Shown here piece by piece: positions 1 through 5,710 of a stretch of DNA of 5,710 nucleotides; position 1 is the stretch's first letter; each line of letters opens with the position of its first letter. The DNA is taken from contig DNNX01000097.1 of NCBI GenBank assembly GCA_003497445.1, positions 1 through 5,710 on the forward strand, given 5' to 3'. The DNA is from Acholeplasmataceae bacterium. GTDB lineage: Bacteria > Bacillota_I > Bacilli_A > Acholeplasmatales > Acholeplasmataceae. Below the pieces are notes generated by a model, which worked only from the letters and a program-made list of their open reading frames with translations, was not told where the DNA came from and searched no databases. A program made the position numbers and the translations under genes.

Positions 1-950
1 GGAAGTTTTAGTTTTTGAAGAATCGATTCTGAGTGTAATAACATTGCTTCTAACGCTTGATAAGAATCTTCTGGTTTTGTAAATTGAATGAGTTCCACTT
101 TGTGAAATTGATGCTGTCTTAAAATACCTTTGGTGTCTTTTCCTGCAGAACCTGCTTCAGAACGAAATGCGGTTGTATATGAAACAAACTTTACTGGTAG
201 CGGCTCTTGTATGATTTCATCTCTAAAATAATTAATTGATGGCACTTCTGCTGTTGGGTTTAAATACCAAGAACGATCTTCTAACGATAGTTTAAATGCT
301 TCTTCTTTAAATTTTGGAAATTGTCCGGTTGCTGTCATAGAGGTTTCATTGACAATATATGGCAACATCATTTCTGTATAACCATTTTCTTGAGCATGCG
401 TATCCATCATAAATTGTAATAGTGCACGTTCTAATCTTGCACCTAATCCTTTATCTACAACAAAACGACTGCCTGTAATTTTAGCCGCACGATCAAAATC
501 TAATATCCCGAGTTGTGTTCCAAGTTCAACGTGATCTTTTGGTTGAAACGTGAATTTTTTTGGTTCTAAATATGTTTTAATTTCTACATTATCTTGTTCA
601 TCTTTACCTACAGGTGTTGTCGCACTTGGTATATTGGGTGTATTTAATAACATTTCTTTTATTGTTGTATCGATCTGTAATAACGTTTCATCGAGCGCTT
701 TGATATCCGTTCCAATCGTTTCGACTTCTTTTAATACTTCTGAAGCATCCTTATTTTCTCTTTTTAGTGCTCCTATTTTTTTAGATGTTTCATTTCTGAA
801 CGCTTTCTTTGCTTCAACGTCTACAATTACATTTTTTCTTGTTTCAGATAGCGAAACAAGTTCTCTCAAATAAGAAAAATCTTGACCTCTGGTATTAAGT
901 TTTTCAATGACGCTATCAATGTTATCCACAATGTATTTTAAGTCAAGCAT
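1..950 (-). CDS. serS: Seryl-tRNA synthetase, 5' part (3' end beyond the window edge)
   Basis: Cytoplasmic class II aminoacyl-tRNA synthetase that activates serine with ATP and charges tRNA-Ser. The open frame gives 316 complete codons from the ATG whose complement is at 948-950; a family member is about 420-430 residues, so roughly the last 105-110, including class II motif 3, lie outside. Residues 1-100 are the tRNA-binding arm, charged and heptad-like at about 30-100 (long antiparallel coiled coil). The catalytic domain follows: motif 1 region with TATGQFPKF near 206-214, the serine-recognition T-A-E triad at 233-235, and motif 2 with FRSEAG at 262-267, then GKDTKG and RQHQF at 278-282. 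Trp228 is encoded by TGG. AAAGGA lies 6-7 nt before the ATG. It starts 39 nt after the galU stop on the same strand, so co-transcription is likely. No frameshift is seen. Identification is secure. Confidence 0.97.
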   Translation of the reverse strand, partial: MLDLKYIVDNIDSVIEKLNTRGQDFSYLRELVSLSETRKNVIVDVEAKKAFRNETSKKIGALKRENKDASEVLKEVETIGTDIKALDETLLQIDTTIKEMLLNTPNIPSATTPVGKDEQDNVEIKTYLEPKKFTFQPKDHVELGTQLGILDFDRAAKITGSRFVVDKGLGARLERALLQFMMDTHAQENGYTEMMLPYIVNETSMTATGQFPKFKEEAFKLSLEDRSWYLNPTAEVPSINYFRDEIIQEPLPVKFVSYTTAFRSEAGSAGKDTKGILRQHQFHKVELIQFTKPEDSYQALEAMLLHSESILQKLKL

Positions 951-986
951 GTGTTATCCTTTATTTTTAAGTAGGTTTTTAAGTTC

Positions 987-1015
987 ATTTTAAAGTGTTG
1001 GTTCCTCTAAAGCAA
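987..1015 (-). promoter_or_regulatory. Possible weak promoter for serS inside the galU 3' end
   Basis: On the minus strand a TTGCTT hexamer (1010-1015) and a TAAAAT hexamer (987-992) are separated by exactly 17 nt, and the -10-like box overlaps the galU stop codon. Transcription would begin about 30 nt before the serS start. The -35 match is poor and AT-rich DNA gives such pairs by chance, so this is only a candidate; read-through from galU is equally plausible. Confidence 0.2.
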
Positions 1016-1814
1016 AATCAATGATGGCTTCGATGTAATCAATTTTAGATCCAACATCATATCTTTTTGCTTGAAGTGATGTTGCATAAACATCTTCAGA
1101 TGTCATTAAATTTAAGATTGCATCTGTAAGCTGGATTTCTCCCCCAAAGCCTTTTTGTTGTGTTTTTAAAATGTTAAAAATAGCGGGTGTTAAAATATAT
1201 CTACCACCAATGGCATGTCTTGAAGGCGCGTCTTCTTTGTTAGGTTTTTCTACAACACCTTTTAATAACATGGTGTTTCCTTCTATTGATTTAGGGTCAC
1301 AAATGCCATATTTAGGTGTGTTTTCTAAAGATACTTCCATAGTGCCAAGAATAGATGCTTTTTTGTTCTCGTAAACGTCGATAAGTTCTTTAAGAGCTGG
1401 TTTATTTTTACCAACATATAAATCGTCACCTAATAAGACAGCAAAGGGTTCATTACCAACAAATGCTTCTGCTTGTAATACGGCGTGTCCAAGACCTAGT
1501 TGTTCTTTTTGTCTAACAAAATAAATGTTGATGCCTTCCGCAATACCATGTACTTTCTGATATAACGCTTCTTTTCCTTTTAATTTTAATATTGTTTCTA
1601 ATTCGATGTTGTAATCAAAATAATCCACAATGGCATTTTTATTGCTGCTTACAATAATGAGAATGTCTTCAATACCGCTTGCCTTTGCTTCGTTGACGAT
1701 AAATTCAATGGTCGGCCTGTCAATGATTGGTAGCATTTCTTTTGGAATTGCTTTTGTAATTGGTAAAAATCTTGTGCCGTAACCTGCTGCAGGAATGACT
1801 GCTTTTTTAATCAT
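990..1814 (-). CDS. galU: UTP--glucose-1-phosphate uridylyltransferase (UDP-glucose pyrophosphorylase)
   Basis: Cytoplasmic enzyme that joins UTP and glucose-1-phosphate to give UDP-glucose and pyrophosphate, supplying glucosyl donors for glycolipids and envelope polymers. The 274-residue product has the nucleotidyltransferase signature AAGYGTRFLP (9-18) with K21 and PKEMLP (24-29), the nucleotide-binding GLGHAV (107-112), metal-binding LGDD (128-131), VEKP (188-191), GGEIQLTDAI (224-233) and the YDVGSK segment (252-257). It closely parallels Bacillus GtaB (about 290 residues) but ends some 15-20 residues earlier, losing only the terminal helix region. The start at 1814 is chosen because MIKKAVIPAAG is the family N-terminus and AAAGGA sits 5 nt upstream; an in-frame ATG at 1907 would add 31 unrelated residues and run through the promoter region into uppP. 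It is divergent from uppP and lies 39 nt upstream of serS. A related nucleotidyltransferase specificity (such as dTDP-glucose) is unlikely given these motifs. Confidence 0.96.
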   Translation of the reverse strand: MIKKAVIPAAGYGTRFLPITKAIPKEMLPIIDRPTIEFIVNEAKASGIEDILIIVSSNKNAIVDYFDYNIELETILKLKGKEALYQKVHGIAEGINIYFVRQKEQLGLGHAVLQAEAFVGNEPFAVLLGDDLYVGKNKPALKELIDVYENKKASILGTMEVSLENTPKYGICDPKSIEGNTMLLKGVVEKPNKEDAPSRHAIGGRYILTPAIFNILKTQQKGFGGEIQLTDAILNLMTSEDVYATSLQAKRYDVGSKIDYIEAIIDFALEEPTL

Positions 1815-1819
1815 AATTG

Positions 1820-1825
1820 TCCTTT
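1820..1825 (-). promoter_or_regulatory. galU ribosome binding site
   Basis: AAAGGA on the minus strand, 5 nt before the ATG at 1814. It decides the galU start in favour of the internal methionine over the longer frame opening at 1907, which has no such motif at a usable distance. Confidence 0.8.
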
Positions 1826-1851
1826 CACATTGAAATGTCTTGATTAACTCT

Positions 1852-1860
1852 ATTTTAGCA
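1852..1860 (-). promoter_or_regulatory. Predicted extended -10 promoter of galU
   Basis: The minus strand reads TGCTAAAAT, a TGn extension followed by a -10 box with 5 of 6 consensus bases. Initiation would fall near 1845, giving a leader of about 31 nt that contains the AAAGGA ribosome binding site. The hexamer 17 nt upstream (complement of 1875-1880) is a poor -35, as is usual for extended -10 promoters. It overlaps the uppP promoter on the other strand. Prediction only. Confidence 0.5.
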
Positions 1861-1879
1861 CAATTATGTGATTTTAATA

Positions 1880-1888
1880 TGTTATAAT
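1880..1888 (+). promoter_or_regulatory. Predicted extended -10 promoter of uppP
   Basis: TGTTATAAT: a perfect TATAAT box at 1883-1888 preceded by the TGn extension. No good -35 is present at 17 nt spacing (1860-1865 reads acaatt). Initiation would be near 1895, leaving a leader of only 11-14 nt before the first ATGs, just enough for the ribosome binding site. The core TTATAA (1882-1887) is palindromic. Confidence 0.6.
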
Positions 1889-1897
1889 CGTATCGAA

Positions 1898-1903
1898 AAG
1901 AGG
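1898..1903 (+). promoter_or_regulatory. uppP ribosome binding site
   Basis: AAGAGG, matching AGGAGG at 5 of 6 positions. Two tandem ATGs follow at 1906 and 1909. The spacing is 2 nt to the first and 5 nt to the second, so the second ATG is the better-placed start. Confidence 0.65.
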
Positions 1904-1908
1904 ACATG

Positions 1909-2709
1909 ATGCTTGAGTTATTAAAATATGTGCTTTTAGGGATTATTCAAGGTATCACTGAAATTTTACCGATATCTAGTAGTGGTCATTTGACTTTGTT
2001 TAGTCATTTTCTAGGCATGAATTTAGATAAATTAACTGTTTTTTTGATGCTTACAAATACAGGGTCTTTTTTGGCAATTTTATTTTTCTTTAGAAAAGAT
2101 GTGGCTGGACTTGTTCAATCAAGTTACCGCTATATCATCAAAGCAGATCATAATTTCAAAGAGGATTTCTTATATGTTATAAAAGTAGGGATTGCTGTGA
2201 TTCCAGTAGGAATTGCTGGCCTTATATTTGAAAACATCCTTCCTAACGATCTACTTACAACGTCAATAGCACTCTTCATTACGGGTTCTCTTCTTCTAAT
2301 CATTTATTTAAATCGTCATTTTGAATACAATAAAAATGTAACCTTTCAAAACGCCATCGCTGTTGGGTTGTTTCAAATGTTTGCGGTTGTTCCTGGGATT
2401 TCAAGAAGCGGGATAACTCTTGTTGGTGGACTCAGTCAAAAACTACCTTTAAAATCTGCGATGAAGTTTTCGTTTTTAAGTTACATCATGATTTCGATTC
2501 CTGTATCTGTTCTAGGATTTATTAGACTCTCAGAAGTGAACGAGTCTGTAAATATTTTGGGTTATGGTGTGTCATTTATTTTAAGTTTTATTTTTAGTTA
2601 TTATGCGATACGTTGGTTTTATCGTCACGTAAAAGTAAAAAATTTAATTTATTTTTCTGTGTACTGTTTCGTAATTGGAACGATATCTTTAATCATTTAT
2701 TTCATATAA
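1909..2709 (+). CDS. uppP: Undecaprenyl-diphosphatase (UppP/BacA family), membrane protein
   Basis: Integral membrane phosphatase that converts undecaprenyl pyrophosphate to the monophosphate, recycling the lipid carrier of envelope glycan assembly; overexpression in this family gives bacitracin resistance. From the chosen ATG it has 266 residues, a normal length. The first signature, GIIQGITEILPISSSGH (11-27), carries the (E/Q)xxxE pair Q14/E18 and His27; the second, PGISRSGIT (162-170), carries the catalytic-type Arg166 and Thr170. Hydrophobic stretches at about 4-35, 44-62, 88-108, 116-134, 148-161, 184-206, 213-234 and 243-265 fit a polytopic fold with two inward-folded signature helices. 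Between them FLMLTNTGSFLAI (about 45-57) departs from the usual F-(E/D)...Q/H-x-G pattern. An ATG 3 nt upstream (1906) is the alternative start. It has its own promoter, is divergent from galU and converges on gyrA. Trp is coded by TGG. The family assignment is firm; the exact substrate is inferred. Confidence 0.93.
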   Translation: MLELLKYVLLGIIQGITEILPISSSGHLTLFSHFLGMNLDKLTVFLMLTNTGSFLAILFFFRKDVAGLVQSSYRYIIKADHNFKEDFLYVIKVGIAVIPVGIAGLIFENILPNDLLTTSIALFITGSLLLIIYLNRHFEYNKNVTFQNAIAVGLFQMFAVVPGISRSGITLVGGLSQKLPLKSAMKFSFLSYIMISIPVSVLGFIRLSEVNESVNILGYGVSFILSFIFSYYAIRWFYRHVKVKNLIYFSVYCFVIGTISLIIYFI

Positions 2710-2710
2710 A

Positions 2711-2738
2711 AAAGGAGCTTTGAGCTCCTTATTTTTTT
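2711..2738. terminator. Bidirectional intrinsic terminator between uppP and gyrA
   Basis: A perfect 8 bp stem, AAGGAGCT (2712-2719) and AGCTCCTT (2723-2730), encloses a TTG loop. On the plus strand it is followed by A and seven T (2732-2738), ending uppP transcripts 2 nt after the TAA codon. On the minus strand it is followed by four T directly (complement of 2708-2711), so it can also end the gyrB-gyrA transcript arriving from the right. It is placed exactly between two convergent genes. Confidence 0.88.
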
Positions 2739-2750
2739 ATTGTTTTTCAT

Positions 2751-5357
2751 CTAATCTTTAAACAATTGATCGTTCGTTTCTGTCTCATCGTTCTCTTCTG
2801 TATCTTCCAAGTCCGCGTCTAACTCTTGGACAATTGGTGTTGTTTCTTGTATATCCACATCCAGTGTTTCTTGTACAAAAGCATCTTGATTTAAAGTTTC
2901 TTCTTCCTCATCTTCTTGATGTGGAACAATGGCTACCGTCGACACCTTTTGATCATTTTTTAATTTTATAATGGTAACACCTTGTGTCGCACGATTGGTT
3001 TGTGCAATTTTAGATGCATCCGTTCTCATAACAACACCACGATCTGATACAACAATGATGTCGTTTTCATCTGTCACAACCGTTAGTGTTTTAAGTGCAC
3101 CATTCTTTTCTGTGACGTTTAATGTTTTCACACCTTTTCCACCACGATTTTGAGGACGGTATTGATCCGTTTTGGTACGTTTACCAAATCCATTTTCGGT
3201 AATCACTAAGATATCTTCATTTTCTCTATTTGGATCAATAATCGCGACACCAACAATGGCATCGTTTGAAGATAAACTCATCCCTTTTACACCAATGGCT
3301 GTACGACCAACGGTAGAAACCATCGTTTCATTAAAGCGAATTGCCTTACCGTTGGATGCGCCTAATATGATATCTTTTGTGCCATCTGTGAGCGAAACAT
3401 TGATAAGTTCATCATTGTCTCTTAAATTCACAGCGATGATTCCGTTTTGACGAATGTTTTTAAATTCGGACACAAGTGTGCGTTTAACAATACCGTTTTT
3501 CGTTACAAATGTAAGTGCAGCTTGTTCATCATCAAAATCTTTTACGCACGTCATAGAAGCAAGACGTTCCTCAGGATTGAGTGCGAGCAAGTTTACTAAA
3601 GGAAGCCCTTTAGATTGACGAGACCCTTGAGGAATTTGATATCCTTTTATTTTGTAAACACGTCCTGTATTTGTAAAAAATAAGTGATAGTCGTGTGTGG
3701 ATGTAAGTTCGATGTGTTCGACATAATCATCTTCATGAACTTTAATCCCTGCCATCCCAACACCACCACGGTTTTGAGATTTATATTGATCTAAACTCAT
3801 GCGCTTGATATAACCGTTATTCGTGATTGTGATCACAACATCTTCAACTGGTATGAGATCTTCGTTTTCAATTGTAATATCTTCTGTTAAATTAATCTCA
3901 CTTAATCTTGGCTCATGATATTGTGTTTTAATTTGTTGAAGTTCTTCTTCGATTATGGCAAGTTTGCGGTCATCTTTAGCAATGATATCTTTGAAATCTA
4001 CAATTTTTGATTTTAAGTCTTCGTGTTCTTGTTGTAGTTTTTCGATTTCAAGACCTGTAAGACGTTGAAGTCTTGTATCTAAGATGGCGCGTGCTTGAAT
4101 GTCATCGATGTCATACGTTGCAATGAGTGCATCTCTAGCATCTTCTGCAGTTTTTGATTGTTTAATAATTTGAATGGCATGATCAATATCGTTAAGTGCT
4201 TTAATTAATCCTTCTACGATGTGTTGTCTTGCTTCAGCTTTTTCTAAATCAAAAACGGTTCTACGTAAAACAATTTCAACTTGATGATCAAGGTATTTCT
4301 CATACATATCTTTGAGTGAGAACATTTTTGGTTGACCTTTATCAAGTGCAATCATATTAAAGTTGAATGATTGTTGCAACTGTGTATGTTTATATAAATT
4401 ATTAAGCATCACGTGTGCATTGACATCTCTTCTTAATTCAATGACAACCCTCATACCGTTTCTGTTAGATTCGTCTCTTAAATCTGTAATGCCGTCTAAC
4501 ACTTTGTCTTTTGCAAGTTGTGCGATACGTTCAATGAGTGTTGTTTTGTTCACTTGATATGGAATCGCCGTCACAATAATCGCAGATTTATTTTTAAATT
4601 CTATGATTTCTGTTTTTGCTCTATTCACAATAGATCCACGGCCTGTTTCATACGCTTGTATGAGGCCACTGATTCCTAGGATTTCTCCTCCAGTTGGAAA
4701 ATCCGGGCCTTTCACATATTCCATTAATTCTTGTGTTGTGATGTCTTTGTTTTGCATGTATGCAAGGAGTCCATCAATCACTTCCGTTAAGTTATGTGGC
4801 GGAATATTGGTTGCCATTCCAACAGCAATTCCTGTTGATCCGTTTACAAGTATATTTGGATATCTTGATGGTAAAACAGATGGCTCTTTTTCACTGTCAT
4901 CATAGTTGTCGATATAATCCACTGTTTTCTTTTCTATGTCTCTCACGAGTTGTCCAGCAAGTTTAGAAAGTCTCGCTTCGGTATAACGCATGGCAGCAGC
5001 ACCATCACCGTCTACAGAACCAAAGTTACCATGACCATCTACAAGCGGCATACGATAACTAAATGGTTGCGCCATACGTACCATTGCTTCATACACTGAA
5101 GATTCGCCGTGTGGGTGATATTTCCCGATGACTTCTCCAACGATACGTGCCGATTTTTTATGTGCTTTATCTGAGGTCATTCCAAGTTCATTCATTGCAA
5201 ACAAAATTCTTCGTTGAACAGGTTTTAAACCGTCTCTTACATCCGGTAATGCACGTGACACAATCACGCTCATTGCATAGTTAAGAAATGAGGTTTTCAT
5301 CTCACTGGAGATGTTGATTTCTTTGACGTGATCTCTCGATTTGTTTAATTCATCCAT
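2751..5357 (-). CDS. gyrA: DNA gyrase subunit A
   Basis: Breakage-reunion subunit of type IIA topoisomerase; with GyrB it forms the A2B2 enzyme that introduces negative supercoils using ATP. The 868-residue product has the winged-helix/tower breakage domain at about 30-500 with active-site Tyr125 in AAMRYTE. The quinolone region reads HPHGESSVYE (81-90), with serines at 86-87 and Glu90. GyrA rather than ParC is indicated by NILVNGSTGIAVGMATNIPPHNL (168-190) and the gyrB neighbour. A six-bladed C-terminal DNA-wrapping domain spans about 505-812. Its first GyrA-box is altered, QNRGGVG (528-534), while a later blade holds QNRGGKG (736-742). Residues 814-868 form a very acidic tail (23 D/E, one K), making the protein longer than the roughly 820 residues usual in Bacillus. 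The ATG lies 17 nt after the gyrB stop, so they form an operon; the stop is TAG. There is no frameshift and no Trp codon. Confidence 0.97.
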   Translation of the reverse strand: MDELNKSRDHVKEINISSEMKTSFLNYAMSVIVSRALPDVRDGLKPVQRRILFAMNELGMTSDKAHKKSARIVGEVIGKYHPHGESSVYEAMVRMAQPFSYRMPLVDGHGNFGSVDGDGAAAMRYTEARLSKLAGQLVRDIEKKTVDYIDNYDDSEKEPSVLPSRYPNILVNGSTGIAVGMATNIPPHNLTEVIDGLLAYMQNKDITTQELMEYVKGPDFPTGGEILGISGLIQAYETGRGSIVNRAKTEIIEFKNKSAIIVTAIPYQVNKTTLIERIAQLAKDKVLDGITDLRDESNRNGMRVVIELRRDVNAHVMLNNLYKHTQLQQSFNFNMIALDKGQPKMFSLKDMYEKYLDHQVEIVLRRTVFDLEKAEARQHIVEGLIKALNDIDHAIQIIKQSKTAEDARDALIATYDIDDIQARAILDTRLQRLTGLEIEKLQQEHEDLKSKIVDFKDIIAKDDRKLAIIEEELQQIKTQYHEPRLSEINLTEDITIENEDLIPVEDVVITITNNGYIKRMSLDQYKSQNRGGVGMAGIKVHEDDYVEHIELTSTHDYHLFFTNTGRVYKIKGYQIPQGSRQSKGLPLVNLLALNPEERLASMTCVKDFDDEQAALTFVTKNGIVKRTLVSEFKNIRQNGIIAVNLRDNDELINVSLTDGTKDIILGASNGKAIRFNETMVSTVGRTAIGVKGMSLSSNDAIVGVAIIDPNRENEDILVITENGFGKRTKTDQYRPQNRGGKGVKTLNVTEKNGALKTLTVVTDENDIIVVSDRGVVMRTDASKIAQTNRATQGVTIIKLKNDQKVSTVAIVPHQEDEEEETLNQDAFVQETLDVDIQETTPIVQELDADLEDTEENDETETNDQLFKD

Positions 5358-5368
5358 GTGTGATTAAG

Positions 5369-5374
5369 TCCTTT
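5369..5374 (-). promoter_or_regulatory. gyrA ribosome binding site
   Basis: AAAGGA on the minus strand, directly abutting the gyrB TAG stop. Its spacing to the gyrA ATG is 11 nt, longer than the 5-7 nt seen at galU and serS in this window. The position at the gyrB stop would suit ribosomes ending gyrB and restarting on gyrA. No other ATG lies between it and the chosen start. Confidence 0.65.
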
Positions 5375-5710
5375 CTAAACATCAATGTTGCTTGCGTAAA
5401 TAGCATTTTGTTGTATGAATTCTTTGCGGGGCTCAACTTCTTCACCCATGAGCATACTAAATACTTGATCAGCATCCATTGCATCACTCAGTGTGATTTG
5501 AAGTAACGTTCTTGTGTCTGGGTCCATTGTTGTTTCCCAAAGTTGTTCTGGGTTCATTTCTCCAAGACCTTTGTACCTTTGAATGCTTGGTCTACCACCC
5601 ATTTCTTTTAATGTTGCATCAAGGGATTCGTCATCATAAAGATATTGAATATTCTTTCCTTGTTGAACTTTATATAATGGGGGTTGTGCCATATAAATAT
5701 ATCCTTTTTC
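5375..5710 (-). CDS. gyrB: DNA gyrase subunit B, C-terminal end (5' part beyond the window edge)
   Basis: The last 111 codons and TAG stop of the ATPase subunit of gyrase; the frame is open through the right edge, reading EKGYIYMAQPPLYKV at the boundary, so the methionine at 5692 is internal and not a start. The segment covers the end of the TOPRIM domain and the C-terminal tail that docks on GyrA. Signatures are AQPPLYKV, QRYKGLGEMNPEQLWETTMDP (a hallmark of GyrB, near the middle), TRTLLQITLSDAMDAD, and the FSMLMGEEVEPRKEFI tail ending in NIDV. Trp in LWETT is TGG. It is followed after 17 nt by gyrA. ParE is less likely because the segment follows the GyrB form closely and the partner is a clear GyrA. 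Confidence 0.97.
   Translation of the reverse strand, partial: EKGYIYMAQPPLYKVQQGKNIQYLYDDESLDATLKEMGGRPSIQRYKGLGEMNPEQLWETTMDPDTRTLLQITLSDAMDADQVFSMLMGEEVEPRKEFIQQNAIYASNIDV

Noticed and set aside
550..873. Plus-strand open frame of 107 codons opposite serS
   Set aside because: Antisense to the clearly conserved serS coding region, rich in Ser/Phe/Thr as expected for a complement of AT-rich coding DNA, with no recognisable domain.
1171..1374. Plus-strand open frame of 67 codons opposite galU
   Set aside because: Antisense to conserved galU sequence with no family features.
1859..1870. CACA-N4-TGTG dyad as a defined regulator binding site
   Set aside because: The half-sites are only 4 bp in AT-rich DNA and do not match a known operator that I can name; kept only as a remark within the promoter finding.
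1815..1907. N-terminal extension of galU by 31 residues from an ATG at 1907 on the minus strand
   Set aside because: The added residues have no match to the GalU family, lack a ribosome binding site, would run through both predicted promoters, and would overlap the uppP start. The start at 1814 has AAAGGA 5 nt upstream and the family N-terminus.
2971..4966. Several plus-strand open frames of 60-100 codons opposite gyrA
   Set aside because: All are antisense shadows of gyrA; none shows a ribosome binding site with a recognisable protein, and the gyrA frame is continuous and conserved throughout.
2751..5357. ParC (topoisomerase IV) instead of GyrA, suggested by the degenerate first GyrA-box
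   Set aside because: The breakage domain has GyrA-specific sequence around the IAVGMATNIPPHNL segment, a later Q-N-R-G-G-K-G box exists, and the upstream neighbour is a GyrB, not a ParE.
5375..5692. A separate 105-residue gene starting at the methionine at 5692
   Set aside because: The frame continues open to the window edge and the preceding codons (E-K-G-Y-I-Y) are the conserved GyrB sequence, so this is an internal Met of gyrB.
1..5710. Mobile elements, CRISPR repeats, tRNA/rRNA genes or riboswitches
   Set aside because: Intergenic spaces are 17-94 bp and hold only promoters, ribosome binding sites and one terminator; no repeated units, inverted terminal repeats or structured RNA consensus were seen.

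Overview
This 5.7 kb window is an ordinary housekeeping segment from an AT-rich, low-GC Gram-positive-type bacterium. The protein signatures are of the Bacillota / Mollicutes type: a GyrA with S-S-V-Y-E in the quinolone region, a GtaB/GalU-type uridylyltransferase, and gyrB-gyrA close to serS. The base composition and short intergenic gaps would fit an Acholeplasma-like mollicute or a related low-GC lineage, but the window does not settle this. The Trp codons I checked, in serS, uppP and gyrB, are TGG. No gene needs TGA to be read as Trp, and the four stops visible are TAA or TAG. This fits the standard code and argues against Mycoplasma/Spiroplasma, which read UGA as Trp.

Layout: on the minus strand, read from the right edge, come the 3' end of gyrB (5375-5710, running off the window), gyrA (2751-5357, 17 nt after gyrB), galU (990-1814) and the 5' two thirds to three quarters of serS (1-950, running off the window). 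Inserted on the plus strand between gyrA and galU is uppP (1909-2709). It converges on gyrA across a compact hairpin that can terminate transcription in both directions (2711-2738). It diverges from galU across a 94 bp region that holds two overlapping extended -10 promoters. No stretch longer than 300 bases lacks a gene.

Functions: GyrB and GyrA form DNA gyrase. GalU makes UDP-glucose for glycolipids and glycopolymers. UppP recycles undecaprenyl pyrophosphate, the lipid carrier for envelope glycan assembly. SerRS charges tRNA-Ser. galU and uppP therefore form a small divergent envelope-precursor pair set inside the conserved gyrB-gyrA...serS neighbourhood.

I found no mobile element, CRISPR array, RNA gene or clearly novel system. 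The points most worth a second look are in GyrA (an altered first GyrA-box with a better copy later in the C-terminal domain, a strongly acidic C-terminal tail, and Asp to Glu in the quinolone region), in UppP (altered residues around a conserved inner segment), and in the tightly packed galU/uppP promoter region.
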